The translations under genes were made by a program, and so were the position numbers. Below the pieces are notes generated by a model. The model was not told the origin of the DNA, made no database searches, and worked only from the letters and a program-made list of their open reading frames with translations. Positions 1-9,254 of a stretch of DNA of 64,000 nt are shown piece after piece. The DNA comes from an uncultured Pseudomonadales bacterium (lineage in GTDB: Bacteria > Pseudomonadota > Gammaproteobacteria > Pseudomonadales > Azotimanducaceae), in NCBI GenBank assembly GCA_951813295.1, contig CATOTI010000002.1, positions 496,001 through 560,000 of the forward strand, given 5' to 3'. Position 1 is the first letter of the stretch, and every line of letters starts with the position of its first letter.

Positions 1-2120
1 ACCCACGGGATCGCCCGCAAGCTCGCGATGTCGTTCGCGACGCGACGCCGCGAGGGGCGGCTCCCGAGCGCCAGCGAGCCGAGCTCCGACTCCGGCGTGC
101 AACGCTTGAAGAGTTCGACAAAATCATCCGTGCCGACGAGCCCGCGGTACGAATCGATCGACGCATTGGTCATCTCGTGCATGGCGTCGCGCCAGGCGGG
201 CTCGGGTTCGCCGGGCGGTGCAAGCGTCGCCCCAACAACGGCTGCGACGTAACGATTGAGCGTATCGCGCGCGACCCCGGGAAGGCCGAGCTTGAAACGA
301 ATCATCTCGCCCTGTTCGGTGACGCGTAGTCCACCGCGCAAGGCACCGTTCGGCAAAGCGCCGATCGCCGCTTGCGACGGTCCGCCACCGCGGCCGACGG
401 TCCCGCCACGGCCGTGGAAGAGGGTGAGTTCGACACCATGTTTTGCAGCAACACCAATCAGTTCTTCCTGTGCCCGGTATTGCGCCCAGGCGGCACCCAG
501 CTGACCCGCGTCCTTGGCGGAGTCCGAATAACCGATCATCACCTGTTGCTGGTGATCGATCGCCTCTCGATACCAATCGACCGACAGCAGGGCGTCGAGG
601 GAGGTCGCGGCACCTTCGAGATCAGCGAGCGTTTCGAACAACGGCACGATCGGAAGCTTGTACTCGAAGCCGACGGTCTTCAGGAGCAGTAACACCGCGA
701 GCACATCGCTCGCATCGCGTGCCATCGAGATGATGTATTGGCTGATACCAGCGCCTTCGAAATCCGCAATCACGCGACAAGTGGCGAGCACCTCGGCGAC
801 GTCCTCAGACGGTTGCCAATGGATCGGCAAGAGGGGACGTCTGTTGGTCAGCTCGCGCTCGAGGAAGACGAGGCGTTCGTCCTCGGACCATTCTCCGTAC
901 GCCCGATCGTCGATCGTCATGCCGAGATAGCGAGTGAGCTCATCGAGGGCGTCGAGATGACGCGCCGAGTCCTGGCGAATATCGAGCGAAGCCAACTGCA
1001 CGCCAAACGTATCGAGGCGCCGCAGTGTGTCGAGTAGCGGGCCATCCGCGATATCGGCCATCCCGCAACTCACGAGCGAGTCGTAGCAGGTGGCGAGCGG
1101 CACACGGACTTCATCCGTCGTCCAGACAATGGCCGGATCGTCACGCACCGGATCCAGTCGAGCTGCCCAATCGCGCGTCGCCGTCAATCGTTCGCGAAGG
1201 TCCTTGATCACCGCGCGATAGGGTTCGGCGGAGCCAGGTGCCAATCCCTGCAACTCGAACGACGCGGCATGCATCGAGAGCGACGATTGCAGTTCTTCCA
1301 AATCGCGCAGCAGGAGATCGGCGGCCATCCAGCGGGCCAACATCAAGACTTCCCGCGTGACGGGAGCCGTCACGTTGGGATTCCCGTCCCTGTCCCCGCC
1401 CATCCATGTCGCCACGCGAATAGGTACGAGCGAGCGTTCCAGATCATCGACGCCGCACGCGCGAAGCGCAGCATCGATATCTCGAAGCGTTCGTGGGATC
1501 GCTTCCCAGAGCGAGTTTTCGATGACCGCGAAACCCCACCTCGCCTCGTCGACCGGTGTCGGTTTCTCCGCTCGGATTTCGTCGGTATGCCAGGCCTCGG
1601 CGATCGCTCGTTCAAGACGCGCCGTCGCGTCCGGCCGTTGCGAATCGGGCGCTCGATCGAGCGCTCCCAGCGCGGCATCGATCCGTTCGTATTTCTGAAT
1701 GAGCGAACGTCGCAACACCTCGGTCGGATGCGCGGTCAGTACGAGCTCGATATTGAGGTTGTTGACGCAATCGACCAGCGCGCCGCGCTCGAACTCGGCG
1801 AAAACCGGTTCGATCGTGGACTGCCAATCGCGGGTGAGGTGATGTTGTTCCGCGATGTTTGCGAGATTCAGGAACTGATTGAACGCCCGCGCGACATCGG
1901 TGATCTCGGTCGCGGGAATCGATGCGAGAAAGCGACTCAGCGCCCGCCAGCCGCCCTCGGGTTCGTCGCGTGCACCTTTAGCCAGTTCACGGATCCGCTC
2001 TATTCGATCGACGAACGCCGATCCGCGATGCCGCGAGATGACCTGGCCCAGGATCGTTCCTAGCAGACGCACATCCTCTCGAAGCCGCGGGTCGAGCGAT
2101 GCAAGGTCACGCCGTTCCAT
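1..2120 (-). CDS. ppc: Phosphoenolpyruvate carboxylase, C-terminus cut by the window edge
   Basis: This cytoplasmic anaplerotic enzyme carboxylates PEP with bicarbonate to oxaloacetate. The ORF track omits it because the frame is open at the left edge. Translating the minus strand from the ATG at 2120 gives about 706 uninterrupted codons beginning MERRDLASLD. Family motifs appear in order: VLTAHPTE (catalytic His), the substrate segment MGGDRDGNPNV, GYSDSAKDAG (catalytic Lys), and the glycine-rich FHGRGGTVGRGGGP loop. Proteobacterial PEPCs are near 880 residues, so roughly the last 175 lie outside the window. The plus-strand ORFs over this stretch are shadows. It is transcribed away from the TPR gene on its right. 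Identity is secure; the exact start is likely but not proven. Confidence 0.96.
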   Translation of the reverse strand, partial: MERRDLASLDPRLREDVRLLGTILGQVISRHRGSAFVDRIERIRELAKGARDEPEGGWRALSRFLASIPATEITDVARAFNQFLNLANIAEQHHLTRDWQSTIEPVFAEFERGALVDCVNNLNIELVLTAHPTEVLRRSLIQKYERIDAALGALDRAPDSQRPDATARLERAIAEAWHTDEIRAEKPTPVDEARWGFAVIENSLWEAIPRTLRDIDAALRACGVDDLERSLVPIRVATWMGGDRDGNPNVTAPVTREVLMLARWMAADLLLRDLEELQSSLSMHAASFELQGLAPGSAEPYRAVIKDLRERLTATRDWAARLDPVRDDPAIVWTTDEVRVPLATCYDSLVSCGMADIADGPLLDTLRRLDTFGVQLASLDIRQDSARHLDALDELTRYLGMTIDDRAYGEWSEDERLVFLERELTNRRPLLPIHWQPSEDVAEVLATCRVIADFEGAGISQYIISMARDASDVLAVLLLLKTVGFEYKLPIVPLFETLADLEGAATSLDALLSVDWYREAIDHQQQVMIGYSDSAKDAGQLGAAWAQYRAQEELIGVAAKHGVELTLFHGRGGTVGRGGGPSQAAIGALPNGALRGGLRVTEQGEMIRFKLGLPGVARDTLNRYVAAVVGATLAPPGEPEPAWRDAMHEMTNASIDSYRGLVGTDDFVELFKRCTPESELGSLALGSRPSRRRVANDIASLRAIPW

Positions 2121-2267
2121 GCGCTATCTCTTGTTTGACAGCCGACGAGTCAGTTTCCGCGCGCACTGCGTCGACGGCAAGGTGACAAGTCGTATTCCGC
2201 GTCTCCACACCGCCTTGCGACCGGTGATCTGCCGGAGCCGAGCGATGCCGGGCGGCGAACCACTTTT

Positions 2268-3491
2268 CTAACGCGCCCCCGATTGGCGGGGGTGGTAGCG
2301 AAAGGCGTAGAGCACTTTCGCCTCGCCGTTGTCGCTCAGCTCACCGTCATCGAAAGCGGGACGGAATCGCGCGTAGCGGGCCTGGCGCAGATATTTGATC
2401 GCCAACAGATTCTCCGGGACCGACCGCTCCACCTTGGGGCCGGCACGCACGTGGCCGTTGTCGTTCACACGAACGGCGATCTGAATGAAGCCGACGTGTG
2501 GCGTCGGGTCATACGGCTCGGGCGGTCTCTGCGGATTGCCCGGATGCGGCCGGTACAACACCATCGGCTGTCCGAACACTTCGTCCCGCCGCGTCTCGTC
2601 GATCAGATTCCAAACGTTTACGTAGGTTTCGCGCGCTCGTTCTTTGCGGTCGCGCAGCATGTACCAGTCGCCGAGCTCCAACAGCACCTCGGCGAGTAGT
2701 GCCGGGTTCGCACTCTCGGTTTCGTCCAGTAGGTCCGCGGCAGCCATCAACGCGCGATCCGCCGATCTTCGATTCGCGGCGGACAAACGGCCGAAGCGAA
2801 TCGATGTCGCGTGGCCGCCAAAACTAGCAGTCGACGGACGGAATTTGCCCGGGAATCGGGTCGGGTAGAACTCCATCCGGTACGTCCAGGCGACCTGGCG
2901 GAGGATGCGCACGCGCTGCTCAACGGCGACATTGAGCGCGACCGTGATACGATACGCGCGATCGTAGAGCATACGTGCGAAGAAGACGTGGAAGTGTTCG
3001 GCGTACCAGTCCGCGAGTTCCAGCGTCGCGGCCAACGCCTCCGGACTGTTCTCCGGGTATCGATCGAGCGAAATCAGATAGGCCGTCTCGAGTCGATCGT
3101 TGGCGCCTCGATAGTCCTCGAGTGCCATCAGTGCTTTCGCTTGCCATCGAAGCGACGGGATCTGCTCGACCGAATGCAGGCCGTGATTGACACGCGCGAT
3201 CGATTGCGCGCGTTCGAAGGCAATAAAAGCTTCAACCGGCTGTTCGAGCGCCATATAGGCTTCGCCCGCCACGAGCAGGGGATCGACGAGCGCCGCCGAG
3301 TAACGCTCGTGCGGAGAGTCATAGCGGGCGATGACCTCACCCGCCTGCGCGATCGCATTCTCGTACTCGAGCGCGTTCAGGCTGTCCCGCGCGTCGGCCA
3401 CAGACACGCCCTCCGACGTCTCCGCCCGGGCGAGCGCAGCAAGAACGCATCCCGTCAGAACGACGGACTGTACGACGATACGAAGCTTCAC
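2268..3491 (-). CDS. Exported TPR protein with TonB-C-like tail
   Basis: About 407 residues from the GTG at 3491, chosen over the track's ATG at 3614 because a signal peptide (KLRIVVQSVVLTGCVLAALARA) follows it directly while the 41 upstream residues are Arg-rich and look non-coding. The mature protein is helical, with TPR-like repeats roughly at residues 25-270 (for example AGEAYMALEQPVEAFIAFERA). The C-terminal about 100 residues (VGFIQIAVRVNDNGHVRAGPKVERS, then YLRQARYARFRPAFDDGE) resemble the TonB C-terminal / energy-transducer fold. The protein is probably periplasmic. It has no membrane anchor beyond the signal, so it is unlikely to be a true TonB. It is divergent from the GH108 gene. 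Function is unknown. Confidence 0.75.
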   Translation of the reverse strand: MKLRIVVQSVVLTGCVLAALARAETSEGVSVADARDSLNALEYENAIAQAGEVIARYDSPHERYSAALVDPLLVAGEAYMALEQPVEAFIAFERAQSIARVNHGLHSVEQIPSLRWQAKALMALEDYRGANDRLETAYLISLDRYPENSPEALAATLELADWYAEHFHVFFARMLYDRAYRITVALNVAVEQRVRILRQVAWTYRMEFYPTRFPGKFRPSTASFGGHATSIRFGRLSAANRRSADRALMAAADLLDETESANPALLAEVLLELGDWYMLRDRKERARETYVNVWNLIDETRRDEVFGQPMVLYRPHPGNPQRPPEPYDPTPHVGFIQIAVRVNDNGHVRAGPKVERSVPENLLAIKYLRQARYARFRPAFDDGELSDNGEAKVLYAFRYHPRQSGAR

Positions 3492-3633
3492 GATGAGAGA
3501 AGTACTTGCCCCACGATGTCGAGTCAATGCGCGTTCGACGATCCGACCCACGCCGGGGCGATCCGCGGGGCTACGCCCTTCGTTGTCCTCTGCACCTCGA
3601 CGAAACTGGGACAAAGGTATTCACGAGCGATTC

Positions 3634-4356
3634 ATGCAAGCAAGTTTCTCCGATGCGCTCAAAGCGGTCCTCCAGCACGAAGGCGGGTATTCCGATCATC
3701 CGGAAGATCCCGGCGGTGCGACGAACCGCGGGATCACATTTCGAGTGTTCCAAAACCATCATCCACACGCGTCGCTCGACGACCTGCGCAGTATCTCGGA
3801 TTCGGAAGTCTCGTCGATCTACCGATCAGATTATTGGGACAAGTGTCGCTGTGACGAACTACCGATCGGTGTCGACTATGTGGTCTTCGATGCTGCTGTG
3901 AACTCAGGCCCCACGCAGTCGGCGCGTTGGTTGCAGCGAGCGGTCGGCGCGACCGACGACGGCCTCATTGGACGTCAGACCATCACTGCAGCCGTAGCCT
4001 CCGACGTCGACGTCGCGATCCAGGCCATATGCCGTACACGACTCGAATTCCTCCAAGGACTGTCCACATGATCGACGTTCGGCCGAGGTTGGGAGCGCCG
4101 CGTTGTCGAAGTTCGCCAAAAAGCGCTGTCGATCGCCGGATTCGTCGTCGAAGAGACCGAACTTCCGCAGAAGCTGCGCGTTGGCAGTCGCGGCGAGGCG
4201 GTGCACGCGCTCCAAGCCGCGCTCGGGATCGCGGCCGACGGCGTCTTCGGGGCCGGGACCGAACGAGCCGTTCGAGCGTTCCAGCAACGCCACGATCTGG
4301 CGGTCGACGGCATCGCCGGCCCGGCAACCCAGGCCGCGATTCTCGTTCGCTTTTGA
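3634..4356 (+). pseudogene. GH108 muramidase with peptidoglycan-binding domain, interrupted by in-frame UGA
   Basis: From the ATG at 3634 the first 145 codons encode a glycoside hydrolase family 108 (lysozyme-like) domain with the catalytic-Glu motif LQHEGGYSDHPEDPGGATNRGIT (Glu16) and DYVVFDAAVNSGP. A TGA at 4069-4071 follows FLQGLST. The same frame continues STFGRGWERRVVEVRQKAL into a typical peptidoglycan-binding domain (KLRVGSRGEAVHALQAALG, then VRAFQQRHDLAVDGIAGPAT) and ends at TGA 4354-4356, 241 codons in all. GH108 proteins usually have Trp at this spot, so the stop looks like a TGG-to-TGA change. The truncated product keeps the catalytic region but loses the wall-binding domain. The alternatives are a sequencing error or UGA readthrough. 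No phage genes surround it. Confidence 0.8.
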
Positions 4357-4403
4357 ATCGATACGCGACGATGGCGAGTCGTCGCGTATCGGACGACCGT
4401 CGC

Positions 4404-6959
4404 CTAGAGGATGTCGCCGAGGTTCAGAAGCTGGGTCTCGCCACTGTTGTCATCGACACCATCGTTGTCGTTGACGATCCATACATGGCCGGCCGGCGTG
4501 ACCGCTGATCCCTCCACTTTCTCGGCCGTGAGACCACCGGGTGCCGCCAGGTCCGCCATCAGATCACGGACGAGCGTCTTCGTGACGGTCGCCCCATCGG
4601 CGAGACCGGTCACGTCGATCGTGTAGAGCCGCTTGATCGCCGCGTCGGGACCACCCTGATTGTCCCGTTCGACGATCAGGAACTCGCCGCCGCCGAGCGC
4701 TGTGATGTCGGAAAGACCGACCCACCCGCCGTTCTGCGACTCAGGCGCATCGAGCGGATAAAAGAGGAACGACCACTCCTCCGTGCTCGGATCGTAGACA
4801 CCGATGCGCACGTTCGTGTCGCCGAGTGCCGACCAGACTCGCTGGAAAGCGACGTAGGCCTTGCCGTCCCATTCGGTGATTCCTTCGAAGCCGAAACGAA
4901 GCTGGCCGGCATTGACGTCGTCGGGAAGCGTCACGACGCTCTCGATGACACCGGTCGCGGACGTCTTGAATATGAAGTTTCGGCTGTTGATCGGTCGACC
5001 GGCATCACCGGCGGTGCCGTTGCCTTCCGATGCGACCCAGAAACCGCCGTCGGATGCATGCGCGATGCCTTCAGGATCGACGTTGATCGTACCGTCGTCG
5101 TTGATGAGCTCGGCGAGGTCGGCTTCGTCGAAGACGTCTATCCGCGTCGCGTCGTCATTCGCGACCGTCGCGTCGGCGAGAGCAGCGACGGGAATCGCGG
5201 CAAAAACGTCGTTCGGATCGGTGATCTGAACCGCGTCGATCAACTGTGCGGGCTTCACACTCGTATCGATGTGGAAGATGCGGTTCTTGCCGTAGAAGCT
5301 GTCCTCGACGGCGTAGAGCAGGTAGTCGACCGTGCGGTCGGCGGAAAGGCCGGACATTGCACTCCAGGGAATCGGCGTACCGTCGGGACCGTCCACCGAA
5401 ACCAGTGTCGGATACTGCGCCTCGGCTTTCTCGTAGCGATAGATGTTGAGCACCGACCGGATCTTGTCGCCGCGGTCGTCAACTTCACTCGCGATCACCA
5501 GGAGGTTACGGCTCGGGATGGCGAGCGCACCCTCGGGTCCAACACCTGTCGGTAGCGCCTGAACGTAGACCGGGTTCGCTGGATCAGAAGCGTCGTACAC
5601 GAAGACGAGACTCGAACGCTCCGAGTTGACGAAAAGATAGTCGTCGCCGTCGAAGGTTCCGAAAGCCGCGTTCTCCGGCTCGTTGCCTTTGTTACCGGAA
5701 CGACCGTCCGGGTAGTGGCCCATGCGCACTGTGAGGTGGTCGTTCGAGTTACCGGACGTGAACACGACGGTTCCGGCCTGGTTGTAGATCGTGAATCCGC
5801 GACTACCGCCGTCGAGGTCCCCTTCGTCCGCCGTCGCGAAGAGCTGATCGTTGATCCAGGTCACCCCGTCCGGTTCACGCGGGACGTCGTTGTGTGTCTC
5901 CGTCAACAGGATTTGTGCCGGATCTTCTTCGGTTCCATCGATCTCGGTGAGATCGACCGTTCCGGCAGAGAACTCGGAGACGATCGATCCGTCTGCGAGG
6001 TCGACGAGCACGATGTGGTTGTTCTCCTGCAACGTGACGACGGCGATATTCGATCCGTTGATGTCCACGTATTCGGGTTCCGGATCTTCCGGGAAGAGAT
6101 CGGCTACACCGGTCAGATCGACCGTTCGAACCGTCCATGCGACCGGATCCCCAACGGCATCGATGATCGTGAGATTGCCCGCCGGGAGTTGTGGCGGTGC
6201 GCCGTCCCCAAGATCTTCATCACGCTCGTTTTCGATCACGACGGCGACGTAGGCATCGTCATCGGAGACCGCGACCGAGTCCGGCTGACCACCCACATCG
6301 ATCGTACGGACGACCGCCTGCGTCGCGATATCGACCACCGCGAGCGAGCCCGCCACGTTCACGAAATCGGCCGAAGTATTCACACCAACGACCGCGTAGT
6401 CGCCGCGAACGGCAACGGAAGTCGGTTCGCCGCCAACGTCGACGTTGCCGGCACCGGCCGGCGCCGTAGGATCCGTGAAGTCCACGAAACCGATCGAGTT
6501 CTGTTCGCTGTCCGTATAGATCAGCATCAAACCGTCATCGGATACGGCCACGATTTCAGCAACCGTCTCCGTGTCGTCGTTGCAGTTAGGCTCGATCTGC
6601 GAGCAGATCAGGAACGACGCAACTCTATTGAATCGTTTGTCGCCGACCGGCGAGCAAACGCTGCTCGTTTCGGTCACTTCGTCGTCTTCGAGAACGCCGT
6701 CGCTGTCCGTGTCGAGGCCGGACTCGATCCGCACCCCGCCCGCGGGACACGACGCACTGCCGACCGCCAGGTCGGTCTGGCGAGTTAGGCTCGATGCGCC
6801 GTCGCTACCGTCGTCACCGTCGGCGCCATCCGTCCCGGCCGCACCCTGGGCGCCGGCCGGACCCGACCCACCCGCTGCGCCATCAGCGCCGTCGTCACCT
6901 TCGCAGGCCGACAGCGTCACCATTACGGCAAGGAGTGCCGCCTTCATCCATAAGTTCAA
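4404..6959 (-). CDS. Beta-propeller lipoprotein with collagen-like linker and phytase-like region
   Basis: This is an 851-residue protein with a lipoprotein signal (MNLWMKAALLAVMVTLSAC, lipobox LSAC, Cys19). Residues about 22-55 are a collagen-like Gly-rich stretch (GADGAAGGSGPAGAQGAAG). A short Cys-containing module follows (ASCPAGGVRIESGLDTDSDG), as seen after collagen-like linkers in other surface lipoproteins. Residues about 110-500 form a WD/YVTN-like propeller with repeated units such as VGGEPTSVAVRGDYAVVGV and VGGQPDSVAVSDDDAYVAV. The last about 300 residues resemble the esterase-like/phytase-like domain (DPEGIAHASDGGFWVASEGNG, GFEGITEWDGKAYVAFQR). It is probably anchored in the outer membrane and surface-exposed. 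A phosphoesterase role is possible but unproven. It converges on the GH108 gene. Confidence 0.85.
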   Translation of the reverse strand: MNLWMKAALLAVMVTLSACEGDDGADGAAGGSGPAGAQGAAGTDGADGDDGSDGASSLTRQTDLAVGSASCPAGGVRIESGLDTDSDGVLEDDEVTETSSVCSPVGDKRFNRVASFLICSQIEPNCNDDTETVAEIVAVSDDGLMLIYTDSEQNSIGFVDFTDPTAPAGAGNVDVGGEPTSVAVRGDYAVVGVNTSADFVNVAGSLAVVDIATQAVVRTIDVGGQPDSVAVSDDDAYVAVVIENERDEDLGDGAPPQLPAGNLTIIDAVGDPVAWTVRTVDLTGVADLFPEDPEPEYVDINGSNIAVVTLQENNHIVLVDLADGSIVSEFSAGTVDLTEIDGTEEDPAQILLTETHNDVPREPDGVTWINDQLFATADEGDLDGGSRGFTIYNQAGTVVFTSGNSNDHLTVRMGHYPDGRSGNKGNEPENAAFGTFDGDDYLFVNSERSSLVFVYDASDPANPVYVQALPTGVGPEGALAIPSRNLLVIASEVDDRGDKIRSVLNIYRYEKAEAQYPTLVSVDGPDGTPIPWSAMSGLSADRTVDYLLYAVEDSFYGKNRIFHIDTSVKPAQLIDAVQITDPNDVFAAIPVAALADATVANDDATRIDVFDEADLAELINDDGTINVDPEGIAHASDGGFWVASEGNGTAGDAGRPINSRNFIFKTSATGVIESVVTLPDDVNAGQLRFGFEGITEWDGKAYVAFQRVWSALGDTNVRIGVYDPSTEEWSFLFYPLDAPESQNGGWVGLSDITALGGGEFLIVERDNQGGPDAAIKRLYTIDVTGLADGATVTKTLVRDLMADLAAPGGLTAEKVEGSAVTPAGHVWIVNDNDGVDDNSGETQLLNLGDIL

Positions 6960-7090
6960 TTCGATTCCTTGTCGAGTTGCTCACGAAGAGCCGTCGACGC
7001 GGAATCTATGAACGATCGGTGACGCCGCGATGAAAGATCGATGACGTCACGATGACGATCCGTCCTGCGGTGAACCGCTGGGCCTGGGAA

Positions 7091-8233
7091 CTATGAATCG
7101 AGCGGCATGATGAAGCGCCACAGACCTTCTTTGACGCCCGAATCTCGCATCGAATCACGCGCGGCCAGCATCACCTTGCCGGTCTCGGTGTGATCCCGGA
7201 ACCAACGGAATCCCGCCCACGCCTGGGGGGTGTGATCGGCGATCTCGAGTGCTGCAAGTTCGTAGTAGCCGCGAACGTCTTGCGAGACCCTCGCCGGAAT
7301 GCCAGGAATCCCCGCTTCCTTCCACGGCGTGCCTTCCGCTACGCGAATGAACGCTTCGACGGCGGCAGGGACCGCATCCGCATCGAGCAGTCGCGCCGCC
7401 CCGGCGCGGTTGCCGAAATTCGCGACCGCCCGGTCGTACGCCGGACGTAACCCGCGAACTTCGTCGATCGCCGGGTGGGCGTTCGGATCGGTGCGCGCGG
7501 GCAGCGGACAGACGAGGACTTCCTGCGCATCGTCTTCGATCGTGACGTCGTAATCGACGACCGTGGGTTCGCTCGATTCGAGCAAGTCGAACGCGCGCAT
7601 CATCACGCGCTGCTGGAATGCGGGGTCGTTCGGCACGCCGAGGGGCCGGCCGAGCGGGAACTCGCAGAAGAGTCCGCGCGGCGGCGCGGTTCCGTAGATT
7701 TGTTCGCGGATCGAGCCGAGCGCAACGGTCGCGATACCGGCTGCCTCGAAGACGTGGGCAAGCGTACTGACCGTACGCGTGCAGAGCGGTCAGACAGGCG
7801 TGAGCAGTACGACATCGACTTCGTGTTCTTTGAGAAGTGCCGCGCCCGCCGGTCCACCGTCCATTCGGATGGCGCTGAGATCGAACTGGTTGCCGGCATA
7901 GGCGAGGTGCACGTCCGAGACCGCCCCGATGGTGCCGTCAGCTGCCATCTCGATCAGTCGATCGATGGGAAAAACGACGTTCAGATCGGCTGACACACCG
8001 CTCTGGTCGAAATTCGGGCTCCAGTGACCGACGACGACATCGCGCCGGTCCGCCTCGATGATCCGATAGCCGGCATCAACCGGCGCAAAATCATCATCGT
8101 CGGCGTGGTGCAGGGACGCGGATGTCACGATCGCGACTTTGGCATCGCGGAGCGCCTGCGGCGCTACGAACGAGACTTCGTCGAACGTTGGACTTTCCGC
8201 GTTCGCGGCACCCTGTTTGATCACGGCGGTCAT
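7091..8233 (-). CDS. GrdB/PrdB-family selenoprotein, Sec148 encoded by UGA
   Basis: The ORF track breaks this gene into 7790-8341 and 7091-7636, but both pieces lie in one frame joined by a TGA at 7792-7790. Reading it as selenocysteine gives 380 residues from ATG 8233, which has a GGAGGAG Shine-Dalgarno 6 nt upstream. The sequence around the UGA is VVLLTPV-U-PLCTRTVSTLAHVFEAAGIATVAL, a UxxC redox pair at the position expected in the glycine/sarcosine/betaine reductase B and D-proline reductase B family. The region just after the UGA folds as a bacterial SECIS (separate entry). Downstream coding continues without interruption to TAG 7091. GrdB and PrdB carry out reductive cleavage in Stickland fermenters; the substrate in this presumably aerobic relative is unknown. 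The start codon lies 111 bp from a divergent dioxygenase gene. Confidence 0.88.
7758..7792 (-). promoter_or_regulatory. Bacterial SECIS element with its UGA (Sec) codon
   Basis: Beginning 8 nt after the UGA (7792-7790) the minus strand reads GCA C GCGTAC GGTCA GTACGC T TGC. This is a perfect 6-bp apical stem (GCGTAC/GTACGC), a 5-nt loop opening with GG at positions 18-19 after the UGA, one C.U mismatch, and three more pairs below. Bacterial SECIS elements need an apical loop about 16-37 nt after the UGA with a G in its first two positions, for SelB binding. This hairpin meets both rules. It lies wholly inside coding sequence, as bacterial SECIS elements do. Confidence 0.85.
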
Positions 8234-8344
8234 GCAAATCTCCTCCCGTCTGGCCTGTGCTTCTAGCACGTCGCCCGCGCCTTGTCGCGGATACGTTTCG
8301 AGAGGCGCGGTAAGATGCCCGCGCCTCGAAGAGCTAAGCACCTC

Positions 8345-9250
8345 ATGACCGGATCACCCATCACCTCGGACCACATCGCCCACTACGAACAGCACGGTTA
8401 CGCCATCGTCGAATCGTTTTGCACTACCGCCGAGCTCGACGGCGCACTCGCGGACTTCGACGCGACGATCCCGGGTTGGGTCGACCTCGTGAAGGACCCG
8501 ACCGGACCCAAACCCGACACCTGGGATCGACGGTTCCCCGGGCAACGCGGGATGCCGCATTTCCCCTACAAGGGCGACACGCTCAACAACCTGACGTTCC
8601 ATCCGGCGTTACGCGCCTTCGCCACCGAGCGCGCCGGCGGTGCGGCGATGTTCTGCGAACAGTCGCACCTGAGCTACAAGATCAAGGGCTACAGCGGCGA
8701 TCACGATCAAGCGATGCACCTCGACTACGGCAACCACACGATCGCTTATCCGCCGAACGTGCCCCGCTATTGGCAAACCGCCTTTCTGTACTACTTCACT
8801 GACGTCACCGAGGACCTCGCGCCCACCGCGGTCTGCTCATGGGAGTACTACCCCGAACGGATCCTCTGGCCGGCCCACTACACCCGCGAAAGCCGACCGT
8901 CGCTCTACGACAACGAGGTGAAGGTGACGTGTCCCGCCGGCAGCTTGCTCATCTACAGCATGCGAACGTTCCACCGTGGCACGGCTTTCAAGGCAATGGG
9001 CGGACGGCTCGGGATGTTCGTGACCTACGCGCCGCTCGAAGCCCGTTGGATGGGCATCGTCGGTTGGTCACAGGAAGCGCCACGGCAAGAGTTTCGCAAC
9101 TGGATGGAAAGGGTCAGCGTCGCCGAACGGACGGCGCTCGGGTTCCCGGAACCCGGCAACGACTATTGGACAGAGGAAACTCTCGACGGCGTCGCCGCGC
9201 GCTATCCACGAATGGACATGGCACCGTACCGCGACGGGATCGAGCGCTAG
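8345..9250 (+). CDS. Phytanoyl-CoA dioxygenase (PhyH) family protein
   Basis: A 301-residue non-haem Fe(II)/2-oxoglutarate-dependent oxygenase. Iron ligands are visible as HxD (MHLDYGNH, His125 and Asp127) and a distal His (TFHRGTAF, His210); Arg221 (GGRLGMF) is a candidate 2-oxoglutarate-binding residue. The start chosen is ATG 8345 (MTGSPITSDHIAHYEQHGYA), matching the usual PhyH N-terminus (helix, then HGYAIVE); the longer ORF adds an Arg-rich leader with no homology feel. PhyH enzymes hydroxylate acyl-CoAs, halogenated compounds or small natural products; the substrate here cannot be read from the sequence. It is divergent from the selenoprotein gene and may share its regulatory region. 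It converges on the AlkD-like gene with 4 bp between them. Confidence 0.88.
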   Translation: MTGSPITSDHIAHYEQHGYAIVESFCTTAELDGALADFDATIPGWVDLVKDPTGPKPDTWDRRFPGQRGMPHFPYKGDTLNNLTFHPALRAFATERAGGAAMFCEQSHLSYKIKGYSGDHDQAMHLDYGNHTIAYPPNVPRYWQTAFLYYFTDVTEDLAPTAVCSWEYYPERILWPAHYTRESRPSLYDNEVKVTCPAGSLLIYSMRTFHRGTAFKAMGGRLGMFVTYAPLEARWMGIVGWSQEAPRQEFRNWMERVSVAERTALGFPEPGNDYWTEETLDGVAARYPRMDMAPYRDGIER

Positions 9251-9254
9251 GCCG

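Noticed and set aside
1269-2063. 264-residue plus-strand ORF over the PEP carboxylase gene
   Set aside because: The minus strand encodes an unmistakable PEP carboxylase over the same bases.
4069-4071. Selenocysteine at the UGA of the GH108 gene
   Set aside because: The position is normally Trp in the family, no Cys partner or redox motif is nearby, and I saw no clear hairpin with a G-initial loop in the SECIS window; a point mutation is simpler.
3634-4356. Prophage remnant around the muramidase
   Set aside because: No capsid, holin, integrase or att-like repeat near it; a lone muramidase is not evidence of a prophage.
5715-6788. 357-residue plus-strand ORF antisense to the lipoprotein
   Set aside because: Arg/Asp-rich reading of the opposite strand with no recognisable domain; shadow.
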